In this document: in pieces, positions 23,681 to 31,807 of the stretch
Numbering within the stretch: position 1 is the stretch's first letter
Layout: each line of letters opens with the position of its first letter
Origin: UBA11889 sp046582115
Lineage (GTDB): Bacteria > Pseudomonadota > Gammaproteobacteria > Pseudomonadales > Azotimanducaceae
Assembly: GCA_046582115.1 (NCBI GenBank)
Contig: JAYGFA010000007.1
Coordinates: 1 to 34,679 of the forward strand
Reading direction: 5' to 3'
Length of the DNA stretch: 34,679 nt
Position numbers and translations under genes: made by a program
The notes under the pieces: model-generated
Databases searched by the model: none
The model's input: the letters and a program-made list of their open reading frames with translations, nothing else
Told to the model about the DNA's origin: nothing

Positions 23681-26347
23681 ATGGCATCTGGAAGGGACAT
23701 CGAGGATACCAATCCCACAGAGACACAAGAGTGGTTAGATTCGCTCGAATATATTCTTGACAACGAGGGCATTGAACGGGCTAATTTTCTGTTAAGACGC
23801 TTGTCTTCTCGGATGACTAAAACCGGTGCCTCGCTGCCCTACACGATTACCACCCCCTATCGGAATACCATCCCAGCTCATCTAGAGGCATTCATGCCGG
23901 GCGATCTTTTCATGGAACGCCGGATCCGCAGCCTAATTCGCTGGAACGCGTTGGCAATGGTCGTCCGAGCAAATCGCCGGGACGGTGATTTGGGCGGCCA
24001 CATTTCAACCTTTGCTTCTTCGGCCACTCTTTACGACGTTGGTTTTAACTACTTTTTCCGAGGACCGACCCCAGAGCACGCGGGAGATTTGATCTATTTC
24101 CAGGGTCATAGCGCTCCGGGGATCTACGCGCGTTCCTTCTTAGAACGCAGATTAAACGAAGAACATCTCGATAGTTTTCGCCGAGAAGTCCAGGGTGAGG
24201 GACTTTCTTCCTATCCTCATCCATGGCTCATGCCTGATTACTGGCAGTTTCCGACCGTTTCGATGGGCCTTGGACCTATTCAGGCAATTTACCAGGCGCA
24301 CATCATGAAATATCTTGATTCGCGCGGCCTAGTTCCGATGGAGGATCGTAAGGTATGGGCGTTTCTTGGTGATGGTGAGTGCGATGAGCCTGAGTCTCTC
24401 GGTGCCCTCGGGCTTGCAGGACGTGAGCGACTCGACAATCTAGTTTTTGTCGTCAACTGTAATCTACAACGACTGGACGGACCGGTCCGCGGAAACGGAA
24501 AGATAATCCAGGAACTTGAAGGCGAATTTCGCGGCGCCGGATGGAACGTAATCAAGGTTGTTTGGGGACGTCTGTGGGATCCGCTCTTCACCAATGACGT
24601 TGATGGGCTCCTTCAGCAACGCATGAATGAGACCGTTGACGGCGAATACCAGAATTACAAGGCGAAAGGTGGCGGCTATACACGGCAAGAATTTTTTGGG
24701 AAACACCCGGAATTGCTGAAACTTGTCGCTAATCTTTCCGACGACGACATCATGCGTCTCAATCGCGGAGGTCACGACCCCTTCAAAGTATATGCGGCGT
24801 ACCAAGCGGCCATGGAGCATCGCGACCAGCCTACGGTCATTCTTGCGAAGACCGTGAAGGGGTATGGAATGGGTGATGCAGGAGAATCTGAGAACACAAC
24901 GCACCAAGTCAAAAAGCTTGATCTTGACGATTTAAAGCATTTTCGCGACCGCTTTGGCATCCCGCTGACAGACAGCGAATTAGAACCGGTGCCTTATTAC
25001 AGGCCACCCAGCGATAGCCCAGAAATGGTCTACATGCTCCAGCAACGGGAGAAACTCGGTGGGCCGATACCGAGTCGTATTGCCGCTCTGAGCGGATTCG
25101 ATGTCCCACCCATCGAATATCTCGACAATCTACTGAAAGGCGGAGGCGACCGAAAATTCTCGACGACGATGGCGTTTGTGAGAATTCTTGCGACACTTTT
25201 GCGGGACGAGTCAATTGGACAACGGATTGTGCCGATCGTTCCGGATGAGGCTCGGACGTTTGGTATGGAAGGAATGTTTCGACAACTGGGCATCTATTCT
25301 TCGGAAGGCCAACTCTACGAACCGGTTGATGCAGGCGAATTGTCCGCGTATCGAGAATCGAAAGATGGGCAAGTTCTCGAAGAGGGGATCAATGAGGCCG
25401 GTTCATTTTCAGCATGGATAGCAGCCGCTACGTCGTATAGCACGAATCAATACACGCTCATCCCCTTTTATCTCTTTTATTCCATGTTTGGATTTCAACG
25501 CGTCGGCGATCTCGCCTGGGCGGCAGGCGACATGCAAGCGCGCGGTTTTTTATTGGGTGCTACTGCGGGTCGGACGACGCTCAATGGCGAGGGATTGCAG
25601 CACCAGGACGGGCACAGCCACCTGTTATCGGGAGCTATCCCGAACTGTGTTTCCTACGACCCGTGTTATGCATACGAGCTAGCCGTGATCCTTCAGGATG
25701 GACTCCGGCGAATGTATGTCGAGGATGAACGGATCTTCTACTACATCACCCTAATGAACGAAAACTATGTTCAACCCGCGATGCCGGAAAGCGCAGCAAG
25801 CGGCATCCTACAGGGGATGTACGAATTGATGTCCTTTGATTCGGGCAGATCGGCACGAAAAATTCGGTTGCTAGGTAGCGGTGCGATATTAAATGAAGTG
25901 ACAAAAGCGTCGATCCGATTAAAGCGCGACTACGGTGTCGACAGCGAAGTCTGGAGCGTCACCAGTTTTACCGAATTGGCTAGGGATGGGCACGACGTTG
26001 CCCGATGGAACATGCTGCATCCCGCGGCGGAATCGCGCAGCAGTTATGTTTCAGAGTGTCTTGACGGCGACATCCCCGTCGTTGCCGCAACCGATTACGT
26101 CAAACTCTACGCAGAATCTATTCGCGGTTTTCTCGCTGCGCCGTATCGAGTTTTGGGGACGGATGGTTTTGGACGCAGCGATACGAGGGAACAATTGCGC
26201 GGTTTTTTTGAAGTCGATGAGCGCTTTGTCACACTAGCAGCTCTAACCGAACTCGCGAGCGCGGAGGTGATAGCGGATAAAGATGTTGAGGATGCGATTG
26301 AAGAAATGGGCATCGACCCGGATAAACTGAATCCTCGACGATCATGA
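23681..26347 (+). CDS. aceE: Pyruvate dehydrogenase E1 component AceE (homodimeric type)
   Basis: AceE decarboxylates pyruvate with thiamine diphosphate and passes the acetyl group to AceF. The 888-residue length and the blocks GGHISTFASSATLYDVGFN, YFQGHSAPGIYARSFLEGR-like segment, PTVSMGLGP, the ThDP motif GDGECDEPES with a later NCNLQRLDGPVRGN, and AKTVKGYGMG, GRTTLNGEGLQHQDGHS are those of the single-chain E1 of gammaproteobacteria. ATG 23681 has TAGG about 10 bases upstream; TTG 23672 would add three residues with poor spacing. aceF overlaps by four bases (ATGA). No pdhR or lpd is adjacent. Confidence 0.97.
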   Translation: MASGRDIEDTNPTETQEWLDSLEYILDNEGIERANFLLRRLSSRMTKTGASLPYTITTPYRNTIPAHLEAFMPGDLFMERRIRSLIRWNALAMVVRANRRDGDLGGHISTFASSATLYDVGFNYFFRGPTPEHAGDLIYFQGHSAPGIYARSFLERRLNEEHLDSFRREVQGEGLSSYPHPWLMPDYWQFPTVSMGLGPIQAIYQAHIMKYLDSRGLVPMEDRKVWAFLGDGECDEPESLGALGLAGRERLDNLVFVVNCNLQRLDGPVRGNGKIIQELEGEFRGAGWNVIKVVWGRLWDPLFTNDVDGLLQQRMNETVDGEYQNYKAKGGGYTRQEFFGKHPELLKLVANLSDDDIMRLNRGGHDPFKVYAAYQAAMEHRDQPTVILAKTVKGYGMGDAGESENTTHQVKKLDLDDLKHFRDRFGIPLTDSELEPVPYYRPPSDSPEMVYMLQQREKLGGPIPSRIAALSGFDVPPIEYLDNLLKGGGDRKFSTTMAFVRILATLLRDESIGQRIVPIVPDEARTFGMEGMFRQLGIYSSEGQLYEPVDAGELSAYRESKDGQVLEEGINEAGSFSAWIAAATSYSTNQYTLIPFYLFYSMFGFQRVGDLAWAAGDMQARGFLLGATAGRTTLNGEGLQHQDGHSHLLSGAIPNCVSYDPCYAYELAVILQDGLRRMYVEDERIFYYITLMNENYVQPAMPESAASGILQGMYELMSFDSGRSARKIRLLGSGAILNEVTKASIRLKRDYGVDSEVWSVTSFTELARDGHDVARWNMLHPAAESRSSYVSECLDGDIPVVAATDYVKLYAESIRGFLAAPYRVLGTDGFGRSDTREQLRGFFEVDERFVTLAALTELASAEVIADKDVEDAIEEMGIDPDKLNPRRS

Positions 26348-27978
26348 GCCTCGTTGAGGTCAGAATCCCTGACGTCGGCGACGCCGAAGAAGTTGAAGTC
26401 ATTGAAATCTGTATTGCCGAGGGAGACGAAATCCCGATTGGTACTACGTTGGTCGTTATCGAATCAGAGAAGGCGTCCATGGAATTGCCAGCCGAGGTCG
26501 CTGGGAAAGTTGTCGGAATTAGTCTTGCGGTCGGCGACATCGTTAATGAGGGGGACTTGGTTGCAACCGTAGAAACGGACGGCGACCCCGCCAGGACAGA
26601 TCAAGCGGACGGCATAATCGACGAAGTCCGCGAAGACGAAGCGTCTTCGGTAGAGAGACGGCGTCCTGCACCGCCAGGGCCGGACGATGGGAATCGCGAT
26701 GCACAAACTGGTGAAGACACGCCACAGGTCGAAGTACGGGTGCCCGACGTGGGAGACGCCGAAGACATCGTTGTCATCGAAGTAACGGTTGCGCCAGGGG
26801 ACGCCGTGTTTGTTGACGATCCTCTAGTGGTCATTGAGTCAGAAAAAGCGTCGATGGAAATCCCCTCACCCGTGAACGGGAAGGTAAAGTCCGTTGCATT
26901 GGCGGTGGACGACGAGGTGGTCGAAGGGGCGCTCGTCGCCATCATCGCGCCAAGCGACCCTACTGACGTAGCGGTCGAAACGCGTCAGTCGAATATAGCT
27001 CCAACTACGGTCGCGCCCGATCTAGATACAAATACGCTAAAAATAGGGGCGACCCAATCTCTTGAGTCGAGCGGTCAGCCGACTAATGAAGGGATTTATG
27101 CCGGACCGGCTGTACGTAAGCTGGCTCGGGAATTAGGGGTTGAACTGAACTCTGTCAAAGGCTCTGGTGCCCAAGGACGGATTGTTAAGGACGATGTAAA
27201 AGCGTACGTCAAGGCGGTTTTAACGAGTCCACGCGATCCCAATCAAGCTGCCCTTCCGAGCGTGCCCTCAGAGGACTTCACGAAATACGGAGAAACCGAA
27301 GAGGTTGAGCTATCGCGCGTTCGCCGCACCGGTGCCGCGAATTTGCATCGAAGTTGGCTCAACGTCGTTCATGTCACCCAACACGATCTCGTTGACGCGA
27401 CGCACTTGGAAGATGTCAGGGCGAAGATGAAACGTGACGAGCGGATCGGATCGCTTACGCCTCTCGCGTTTGTGTTAAAGGCGTGCGCACTAAGTCTCGC
27501 CGAGTTTCCACGATTCAACGCCTCGCTGGGTCCGACTTTAAAAACGTTGATATTGAAAAAATATTGCCATATTGGCTTTGCGGTGGATACCGATGCTGGA
27601 CTTGTGGTGCCAGTGATTCGAGATGTTGACGCCAAAGGGATCGTGGATCTTGCCGAGGAGGTAACAGAACTTTCCCAGCTTGCCAGGAGACGAAGACTTA
27701 GACCCGAACATATGGCGGGCGGTTGTTTTACTGTTTCGAGCTTAGGTGCGATTGGCGGCACGGGTTTTACTCCGATCGTTAACGCTCCTGAACTCGCCAT
27801 CCTGGGTATTGCCAGGATGGCTACTCAACCGCTTTGGGATGGGCAGCAATTTGTGCCCCGAAAAATGTTACCGGTCTCTCTATCGTACGATCACCGAGCA
27901 ATCAATGGGGCAGAGGCTGGCCGATTTGTGCGACGGCTAGGACAGATTCTTACCGAACCCAAAAGCTTGCTGCGTTAA
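26344..27978 (+). CDS. aceF: Pyruvate dehydrogenase E2, dihydrolipoyllysine acetyltransferase AceF
   Basis: AceF forms the core of the pyruvate dehydrogenase complex and makes acetyl-CoA. The 544-residue protein has two lipoyl domains with lipoylated lysines at about K43 and K168, both in ESEKASME; acidic, proline-rich linkers; a peripheral subunit-binding domain (AGPAVRKLARELGVEL, about residues 255-290); and a catalytic domain ending in SLSYDHRAINGAEAGRF with H517 and N521. The Asn in place of the Asp of other E2s is also known in Azotobacter-type AceF. E. coli has three lipoyl domains, so two is a lineage difference. It ends overlapping a convergent gene by four bases. Confidence 0.97.
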   Translation: MSLVEVRIPDVGDAEEVEVIEICIAEGDEIPIGTTLVVIESEKASMELPAEVAGKVVGISLAVGDIVNEGDLVATVETDGDPARTDQADGIIDEVREDEASSVERRRPAPPGPDDGNRDAQTGEDTPQVEVRVPDVGDAEDIVVIEVTVAPGDAVFVDDPLVVIESEKASMEIPSPVNGKVKSVALAVDDEVVEGALVAIIAPSDPTDVAVETRQSNIAPTTVAPDLDTNTLKIGATQSLESSGQPTNEGIYAGPAVRKLARELGVELNSVKGSGAQGRIVKDDVKAYVKAVLTSPRDPNQAALPSVPSEDFTKYGETEEVELSRVRRTGAANLHRSWLNVVHVTQHDLVDATHLEDVRAKMKRDERIGSLTPLAFVLKACALSLAEFPRFNASLGPTLKTLILKKYCHIGFAVDTDAGLVVPVIRDVDAKGIVDLAEEVTELSQLARRRRLRPEHMAGGCFTVSSLGAIGGTGFTPIVNAPELAILGIARMATQPLWDGQQFVPRKMLPVSLSYDHRAINGAEAGRFVRRLGQILTEPKSLLR

Positions 27979-28532
27979 CCAGTGGGATCGCCGCTCGTCA
28001 CCGGTTTCCAAGTTTGTTCTATGCCGTCAGCGGTAGTGCGTGCGACAACGAACAAGTAATCCGATAGACGGTTTAGATAAGCTCCTGTACCGGTTTCGAT
28101 TAAGCCATTGATTTTGGCACGCCAAAACGTGCGTTCTGCACGTCGCATTGTCGCTCTTGCCAAGTGCGCGAGTGCGCAAATCGTGTTTCCTCCCGGCAGT
28201 ACGAATTCTTGAAGCGGATCAAGCTCTTCATTTAAGAGCGCGGTTTGTTGTTCGACGACTGCAGTTTCGCTGGCACAATCAAGATGACTGGTGCCTGTTG
28301 CCACAGAAGCGCCGACGTCGAAGAGACGAGACTGAACGGTCACCAGAAAGGCGCGAAACGGAAAACTGGTGTCCAGATTGGCGACCAACACACCCAGAGC
28401 ACAGTTGGCCTCGTCCAAAGTCCCAACCAATTCCATCCGCTCATGTTCCTTGGGGTAGCGCTTACCGTCAGCAAGGGAGGTCTGGCCGTCATCGCCAGTG
28501 CGGGTTGTGACACGATTGATTCGATCAGGCAT
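27975..28532 (-). CDS. Cob(I)yrinic acid a,c-diamide adenosyltransferase, PduO type
   Basis: PduO-type enzymes transfer the adenosyl group of ATP to cob(I)alamin, making coenzyme B12. The 185-residue protein has the N-terminal ATP motif TRTGDDGQTSLADGKRYPK, the GTLDEANCALGVL helix, FVLPGG, ATMRRAER and the cobalamin-side YLNRLSDYLFVVAR. These are diagnostic, and the length is normal. The ATG at 28532 has GGAGGA just upstream (AAAGGAGGATCG on the gene strand), a strong ribosome site. Its 3' end overlaps the end of aceF on the other strand. No B12 riboswitch or B12-dependent enzyme lies nearby. Confidence 0.93.
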   Translation of the reverse strand: MPDRINRVTTRTGDDGQTSLADGKRYPKEHERMELVGTLDEANCALGVLVANLDTSFPFRAFLVTVQSRLFDVGASVATGTSHLDCASETAVVEQQTALLNEELDPLQEFVLPGGNTICALAHLARATMRRAERTFWRAKINGLIETGTGAYLNRLSDYLFVVARTTADGIEQTWKPVTSGDPTG

Positions 28533-28808
28533 GTCGATCCTCCTTTGGAGAGGCGTACAGTAACAGCGTCGGCAGTTGGACGTTAGCAGCCTTATTCGCG
28601 CCTTCCGTGAACGGACTCCGAGGGTTAGACGCTAGTGTAAAACGAATTACGAATGGACTCTCGGCGCCGATTCGTACAATCCTTGCCAGAAAACGGTTCT
28701 TGTGCGAGCGTTGGCTTGATCCCCGTAACCGTCGAGGGAGGGGGCTCCATGCTTGTAGAGTCCGCGTGGTTTAACGGTTCGCTTGATTAAGGTGAGAAGC
28801 TAACGCTT
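28533..28808. other. Intergenic region between the divergent PduO-type gene and yajQ
   Basis: This 276-base gap must carry promoters for two divergent genes. Apart from the strong ribosome site of the reverse-strand gene next to 28532, I see no clear promoter pair, riboswitch, repeat or small gene. Confidence 0.4.
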
Positions 28809-29291
28809 ATGGCCAGTTTTGATGTGGTTTCCGAAGTCGAGGTCCAGGAAGTCCGAAACGCAGTTGACCAAGCCGCTCGGGAACTCGGCACTCGATTTGA
28901 CTTTCGTGGAGTTGACGCCGGGTTCAACTTTGAGGGAGAGGAGGTCCTGGTATGGGCGGAAGAGGAATTCCAAGTCCACCAGCTGACCGATATATTGAAA
29001 GAAAAGCTTGCTAAACGGAAAGTCGACGTCGGAGCGCTTGATGCTCAAGATTTGGAAGCATCGGGAAAGCAGAAGCGCTTGAAGTTTCGACTTCGACAAG
29101 GGATTGATCGGGACGTGAGCCGGCAAATCACCAAATTGGTGAAAGACTCCCGGTTCAAAGTACAAGCTCAGGTGCAGGGCGATAAAGTGCGGGTAACTGG
29201 CAAGAAACGTGACGACCTGCAATCAGTGATGGGATCTCTTCGCGATGCCGATATCGATACACCGCTCCAATTCAATAATTTTCGGGATTGA
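28809..29291 (+). CDS. yajQ: YajQ family nucleotide-binding protein
   Basis: YajQ proteins (UPF0234) bind nucleotides, with cyclic di-GMP binding reported for the Xanthomonas member, and have two ferredoxin-like domains. The 160-residue product begins MASFDVVSEVEVQEVRNAVDQ and contains TRFDFRG, KRLKFRLRQGI, VRVTGKKRDDLQSVM and ends PLQFNNFRD, all characteristic. Length is normal. ampG starts inside its stop codon (TTGA overlap), so the two are probably co-translated. Confidence 0.94.
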   Translation: MASFDVVSEVEVQEVRNAVDQAARELGTRFDFRGVDAGFNFEGEEVLVWAEEEFQVHQLTDILKEKLAKRKVDVGALDAQDLEASGKQKRLKFRLRQGIDRDVSRQITKLVKDSRFKVQAQVQGDKVRVTGKKRDDLQSVMGSLRDADIDTPLQFNNFRD

Positions 29292-30628
29292 GAATTAACT
29301 CGTCCCAGCGCTGGCTGGCATCAATTGCCGTTTATTGGCATCCACGCATTGTGGCGCTGTTTTTTCTTGGTTTTTCCGCCGGACTACCTTTCTTACTGGT
29401 TTTTTCGACCATGTCGGTGTGGTTGACCGAAAATGGGGTGAGCCGGTCAACGATCGGTTTCTTTAGCTGGGTGGGTATTACCTATTCCATCAAAGTGTTT
29501 TGGGCGCCAGTGGTCGACCGAATTCGATTGCCCGGCATTGGCCGATTGGGTCAACGACGGAGTTGGATGTTAGTTGCCCAATTAGGTATCGCTGCGGGAC
29601 TTTTTGGCCTCTCCATCATTGACCCAGACCAGAACTTACGTGGTGTGGCACTACTAGCCCTGGTGGTAGCTTTCGCCTCGGCGACGCAGGACATTAGCAT
29701 CGATGCTTATCGGATCGAAGCAGCGGAAATGGAGCGTCAGGCGGCTATGGCGGCTGCCTATATCGTTGGCTACCGGGTCGCGTTGCTCGTCGCAGGCGCG
29801 GGTGCTCTCTTGATAGCTGAATTCAGCTCGTGGAGCACGAGTTACGCGATTATGGCTGGGCTGGTGTCAGTCGGCGTAATTACCGCATGCATCATCCAGG
29901 AACCGGAGCATGATGCCTCGATCGAGCAACCTTATACAAATGTTCGTGAACCCCGGCGACAACGTTTAGTTCTCTGGTTTCGAGGCGCAGTGATCGCACC
30001 GTTCCACGAGTTCTTTTCGCGCCACGGCTGGTTGGCGCTGGTCCTCTTGGGTGTTATCGCGACTTATCGCATCAGCGATATCACCATGGGGGTGATGGCG
30101 AACCCCTTTTATCTCGATCTTGGTTTTACCAAGGTCGAGATCGCGAGCATTGTCAAAGCCTTTGGCTTTTCGATGACGCTTGCAGGAGCGGCGTTGGGAG
30201 GCATATTTGTGGTCCGTTTCGGACTCATGCGGATGATGCTGACGGGAGCCATTATGGTCGCGCTGACGAACCTCCTCTTTGCCCTTATGGCTGAGCTGAC
30301 GCCGACGAGAATGCTTCTAGCGATGGTTATCAGCGCGGATAATTTAAGTGCGGGTTTAGCCAACGTGGTGTTTGTGGCCTTCCTTTCCAATTTGGTTAAT
30401 AAGACGTATACGGCGACGCAATACGCGCTATTTAGTTCGGTGATGACGTTGCTCGGTAAATTTATTGGCGGGTTTTCTGGCATAGTTGTCGATGGCCTAG
30501 GTTACACGATGTTCTTTCTCTATGCGGGCGGAATCGGCATTCCGGCAATGCTGCTCGTATTCGCAGTAATGCGGCTTGAGATTGTTTCAGACATGCCTAA
30601 GGTTGCCAGCCAAATTCCGCCAAATTGA
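29288..30628 (+). CDS. ampG: Muropeptide permease AmpG (MFS)
   Basis: AmpG imports GlcNAc-anhydroMurNAc peptides from the periplasm for recycling. The 446-residue protein has about 12 membrane segments and the AmpG blocks LGFSAGLPFLLVFSTMSVWLTENGVSRSTIGFFSWVG, FWAPVVDR, GQRRSWMLVAQ, ATQDISIDAYRIE and the second-half YRISDITMGVMANPFYLDLGFTKVEIA. It is somewhat shorter than E. coli AmpG (491). The TTG at 29288 overlaps the yajQ stop by four bases. AmpD, the next enzyme in this pathway, is coded 6.6 kb upstream. Its 3' end overlaps a reverse-strand gene by 32 bases. Confidence 0.92.
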   Translation: MRINSSQRWLASIAVYWHPRIVALFFLGFSAGLPFLLVFSTMSVWLTENGVSRSTIGFFSWVGITYSIKVFWAPVVDRIRLPGIGRLGQRRSWMLVAQLGIAAGLFGLSIIDPDQNLRGVALLALVVAFASATQDISIDAYRIEAAEMERQAAMAAAYIVGYRVALLVAGAGALLIAEFSSWSTSYAIMAGLVSVGVITACIIQEPEHDASIEQPYTNVREPRRQRLVLWFRGAVIAPFHEFFSRHGWLALVLLGVIATYRISDITMGVMANPFYLDLGFTKVEIASIVKAFGFSMTLAGAALGGIFVVRFGLMRMMLTGAIMVALTNLLFALMAELTPTRMLLAMVISADNLSAGLANVVFVAFLSNLVNKTYTATQYALFSSVMTLLGKFIGGFSGIVVDGLGYTMFFLYAGGIGIPAMLLVFAVMRLEIVSDMPKVASQIPPN

Positions 30629-30896
30629 CGCGTTTTCGCGTGACGGTAACGCCTTCTTGAACGAGAAGTTTTTTCTGGTGCGTTGCCTGAGCCCCGGTAA
30701 GAGAAATTTCTCCGCGTGCATTGACGACGCGGTGCCAAGGCAATTTGGTTCCCGTTGGGAGATGGCTAAGAACCTGACCGACAGTGCGCGCTGCGTTGGA
30801 TAGACCGGCAAGATCGGCGACTTGGCCGTACGTTGCTACATGGCCATAGGGGATTGCGGCAATGATCAACCATATACGTTCATTGGCGGTCGACAT
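30597..30896 (-). CDS. Alkyltransferase-like protein (MGMT family, ATL)
   Basis: A 99-residue protein with the DNA-binding fold of O6-alkylguanine-DNA alkyltransferases: IPYGHVATYGQVADLAG, the arginine-finger helix AARTVGQVL and LPWHRVVNARGEISL. The active-site cysteine of true alkyltransferases (PCHR) is replaced by W54 (PWHR), which defines ATL proteins. These bind O6-alkylguanine and hand the lesion to nucleotide excision repair without removing the alkyl group. I chose ATG 30896 because AGGG lies 8 bases upstream; ATG 30902 and GTG 30905 are alternatives. It overlaps the 3' end of ampG. Confidence 0.9.
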   Translation of the reverse strand: MSTANERIWLIIAAIPYGHVATYGQVADLAGLSNAARTVGQVLSHLPTGTKLPWHRVVNARGEISLTGAQATHQKKLLVQEGVTVTRKRVNLAEFGWQP

Positions 30897-30931
30897 TGAC
30901 ATCACCCTGTTTGGTCCCCAGATTGTCAGGT

Positions 30932-31351
30932 ATGGGCAAGTGGACGCTGGTTTTCTTTTTAACCCCGCTCGTTGAAATGTACATCCTTATCGAGGTGGGT
31001 GGCCAGATTGGCGCCATGCCGACCGTTTTGTTGGTGGTCCTCACGGCGGTTGTCGGCGTGGCGTTATTGCGACGTCAGGGGTTCCAGACCTTGACCAGGG
31101 GCCTCAGTCGTCTAGAACAAGGGCAAGTGCCTGCGATCGAAGTGGTTGAAGGCTTGTTGTTGGCGGTTGCAGGAGCCCTTCTACTGACGCCAGGATTTTT
31201 GACAGACGTCGTTGGGTTTACGTTACTCGCGCCGTTGGCACGGAACAAAATCGCCAAAACAGTACTCGCCCAAGTCAACCTGAAAAGTCCGGCAGAAAGG
31301 CCCGCGGGGGCGGGGGATACCATCGAAGGCGACTTTCAACGCCGCCCATAA
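30932..31351 (+). CDS. fxsA: FxsA family membrane protein
   Basis: FxsA is a small inner-membrane protein; in E. coli its overproduction relieves F-factor exclusion of phage T7. The 139-residue product has four hydrophobic segments and the typical LTPLVEMYILIEVGGQIGAMPT, then a helix with RRQGFQTLTRG, and LLLAVAGALLLTPGFLTDVVGF, a hallmark of the family, with a variable hydrophilic tail. ATG 30932 is used; in-frame TTG codons at 30911 and 30923 are alternatives. Position just upstream of groES-groEL matches E. coli. Confidence 0.9.
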   Translation: MGKWTLVFFLTPLVEMYILIEVGGQIGAMPTVLLVVLTAVVGVALLRRQGFQTLTRGLSRLEQGQVPAIEVVEGLLLAVAGALLLTPGFLTDVVGFTLLAPLARNKIAKTVLAQVNLKSPAERPAGAGDTIEGDFQRRP

Positions 31352-31375
31352 AACGTAAAAGAATCGCAAATAGGG

Positions 31376-31406
31376 GTTGAAACGTATGATTCCATCCCTA
31401 TTATAT
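31376..31406 (+). promoter_or_regulatory. groESL promoter, heat-shock-like and sigma70-like overlapping
   Basis: TTGAAA (31377-31382) is followed after 13 bases by CCCTATTA (31396-31403), resembling the sigma32 elements CTTGAAA and CCCCATnT. The same -35 with TATTAT (31399-31404), 16 bases away, also fits a sigma70 promoter. Which sigma factor is used cannot be settled from the sequence. Confidence 0.6.
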
Positions 31407-31419
31407 GCGTCCCCCCTGG

Positions 31420-31446
31420 TTAGCACTCCGAAAGAGAGAGTGCTAA
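31420..31446 (+). promoter_or_regulatory. CIRCE operator (HrcA-binding) of groESL
   Basis: TTAGCACTC (31420-31428), a 9-base spacer and GAGTGCTAA (31438-31446) match the CIRCE consensus exactly. HrcA binds it and represses chaperone genes until heat stress. It lies just downstream of the promoter, in the groES leader. Confidence 0.96.
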
Positions 31447-31489
31447 ACAGGGTAAGCAGGCGGGTATAAACCTTGGGAGACATTTGTTC

Positions 31490-31780
31490 ATGAATATTCG
31501 ACCCTTACACGACCGCTTGGTTGTGCGCCGGGTGGACGAAGATACGACCTCCGCTGGAGGCATCGTACTTCCCGACACGGCTTCAGAAAAGCCATCGCAG
31601 GGAGAGGTTCTGGCCGCTGGCCCGGGCAAAATCCAGGACGATGGCAAACTCCAAAAACTTGACGTCAAAGTTGGCGACAAGGTCATTTTTGGCCAATACG
31701 GCGGCAGTACAGTCACGCTTGATGGAGAGGAACTATTAATTCTCTCTGAGAGTGAAATTTTCGGTGTGTTGGAAGACTAA
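31490..31780 (+). CDS. groES: Co-chaperonin GroES
   Basis: GroES forms the heptameric lid of the GroEL chamber. The 96-residue protein begins MNIRPLHDRLVVRRVDEDTTSAGGIVLPDTA, with the mobile loop at about residues 17-32, and has GDKVIFGQYGG and the ending ILSESEIFGVLE. ATG 31490 has GGGAGA about 12 bases upstream and is the standard start; a TTG at 31484 would add two residues. CIRCE and promoter lie upstream, and groEL follows after 27 bases. Confidence 0.98.
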   Translation: MNIRPLHDRLVVRRVDEDTTSAGGIVLPDTASEKPSQGEVLAAGPGKIQDDGKLQKLDVKVGDKVIFGQYGGSTVTLDGEELLILSESEIFGVLED

Positions 31781-31807
31781 CCAATTGATTCATAGAGGAA
31801 CTAAGCG

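Noticed and set aside
26354..26945. Repeated DNA-level similarity between 26344-26560 and 26729-26945.
   Set aside because: It is the two lipoyl domains of AceF, a normal domain duplication.
27892..27909. AceF catalytic motif DHRAING has Asn (N521) where many acyltransferases have Asp (DHRxxDG).
   Set aside because: Asn at this place is known in AceF of the Azotobacter/Pseudomonas type, so it is a normal variant.
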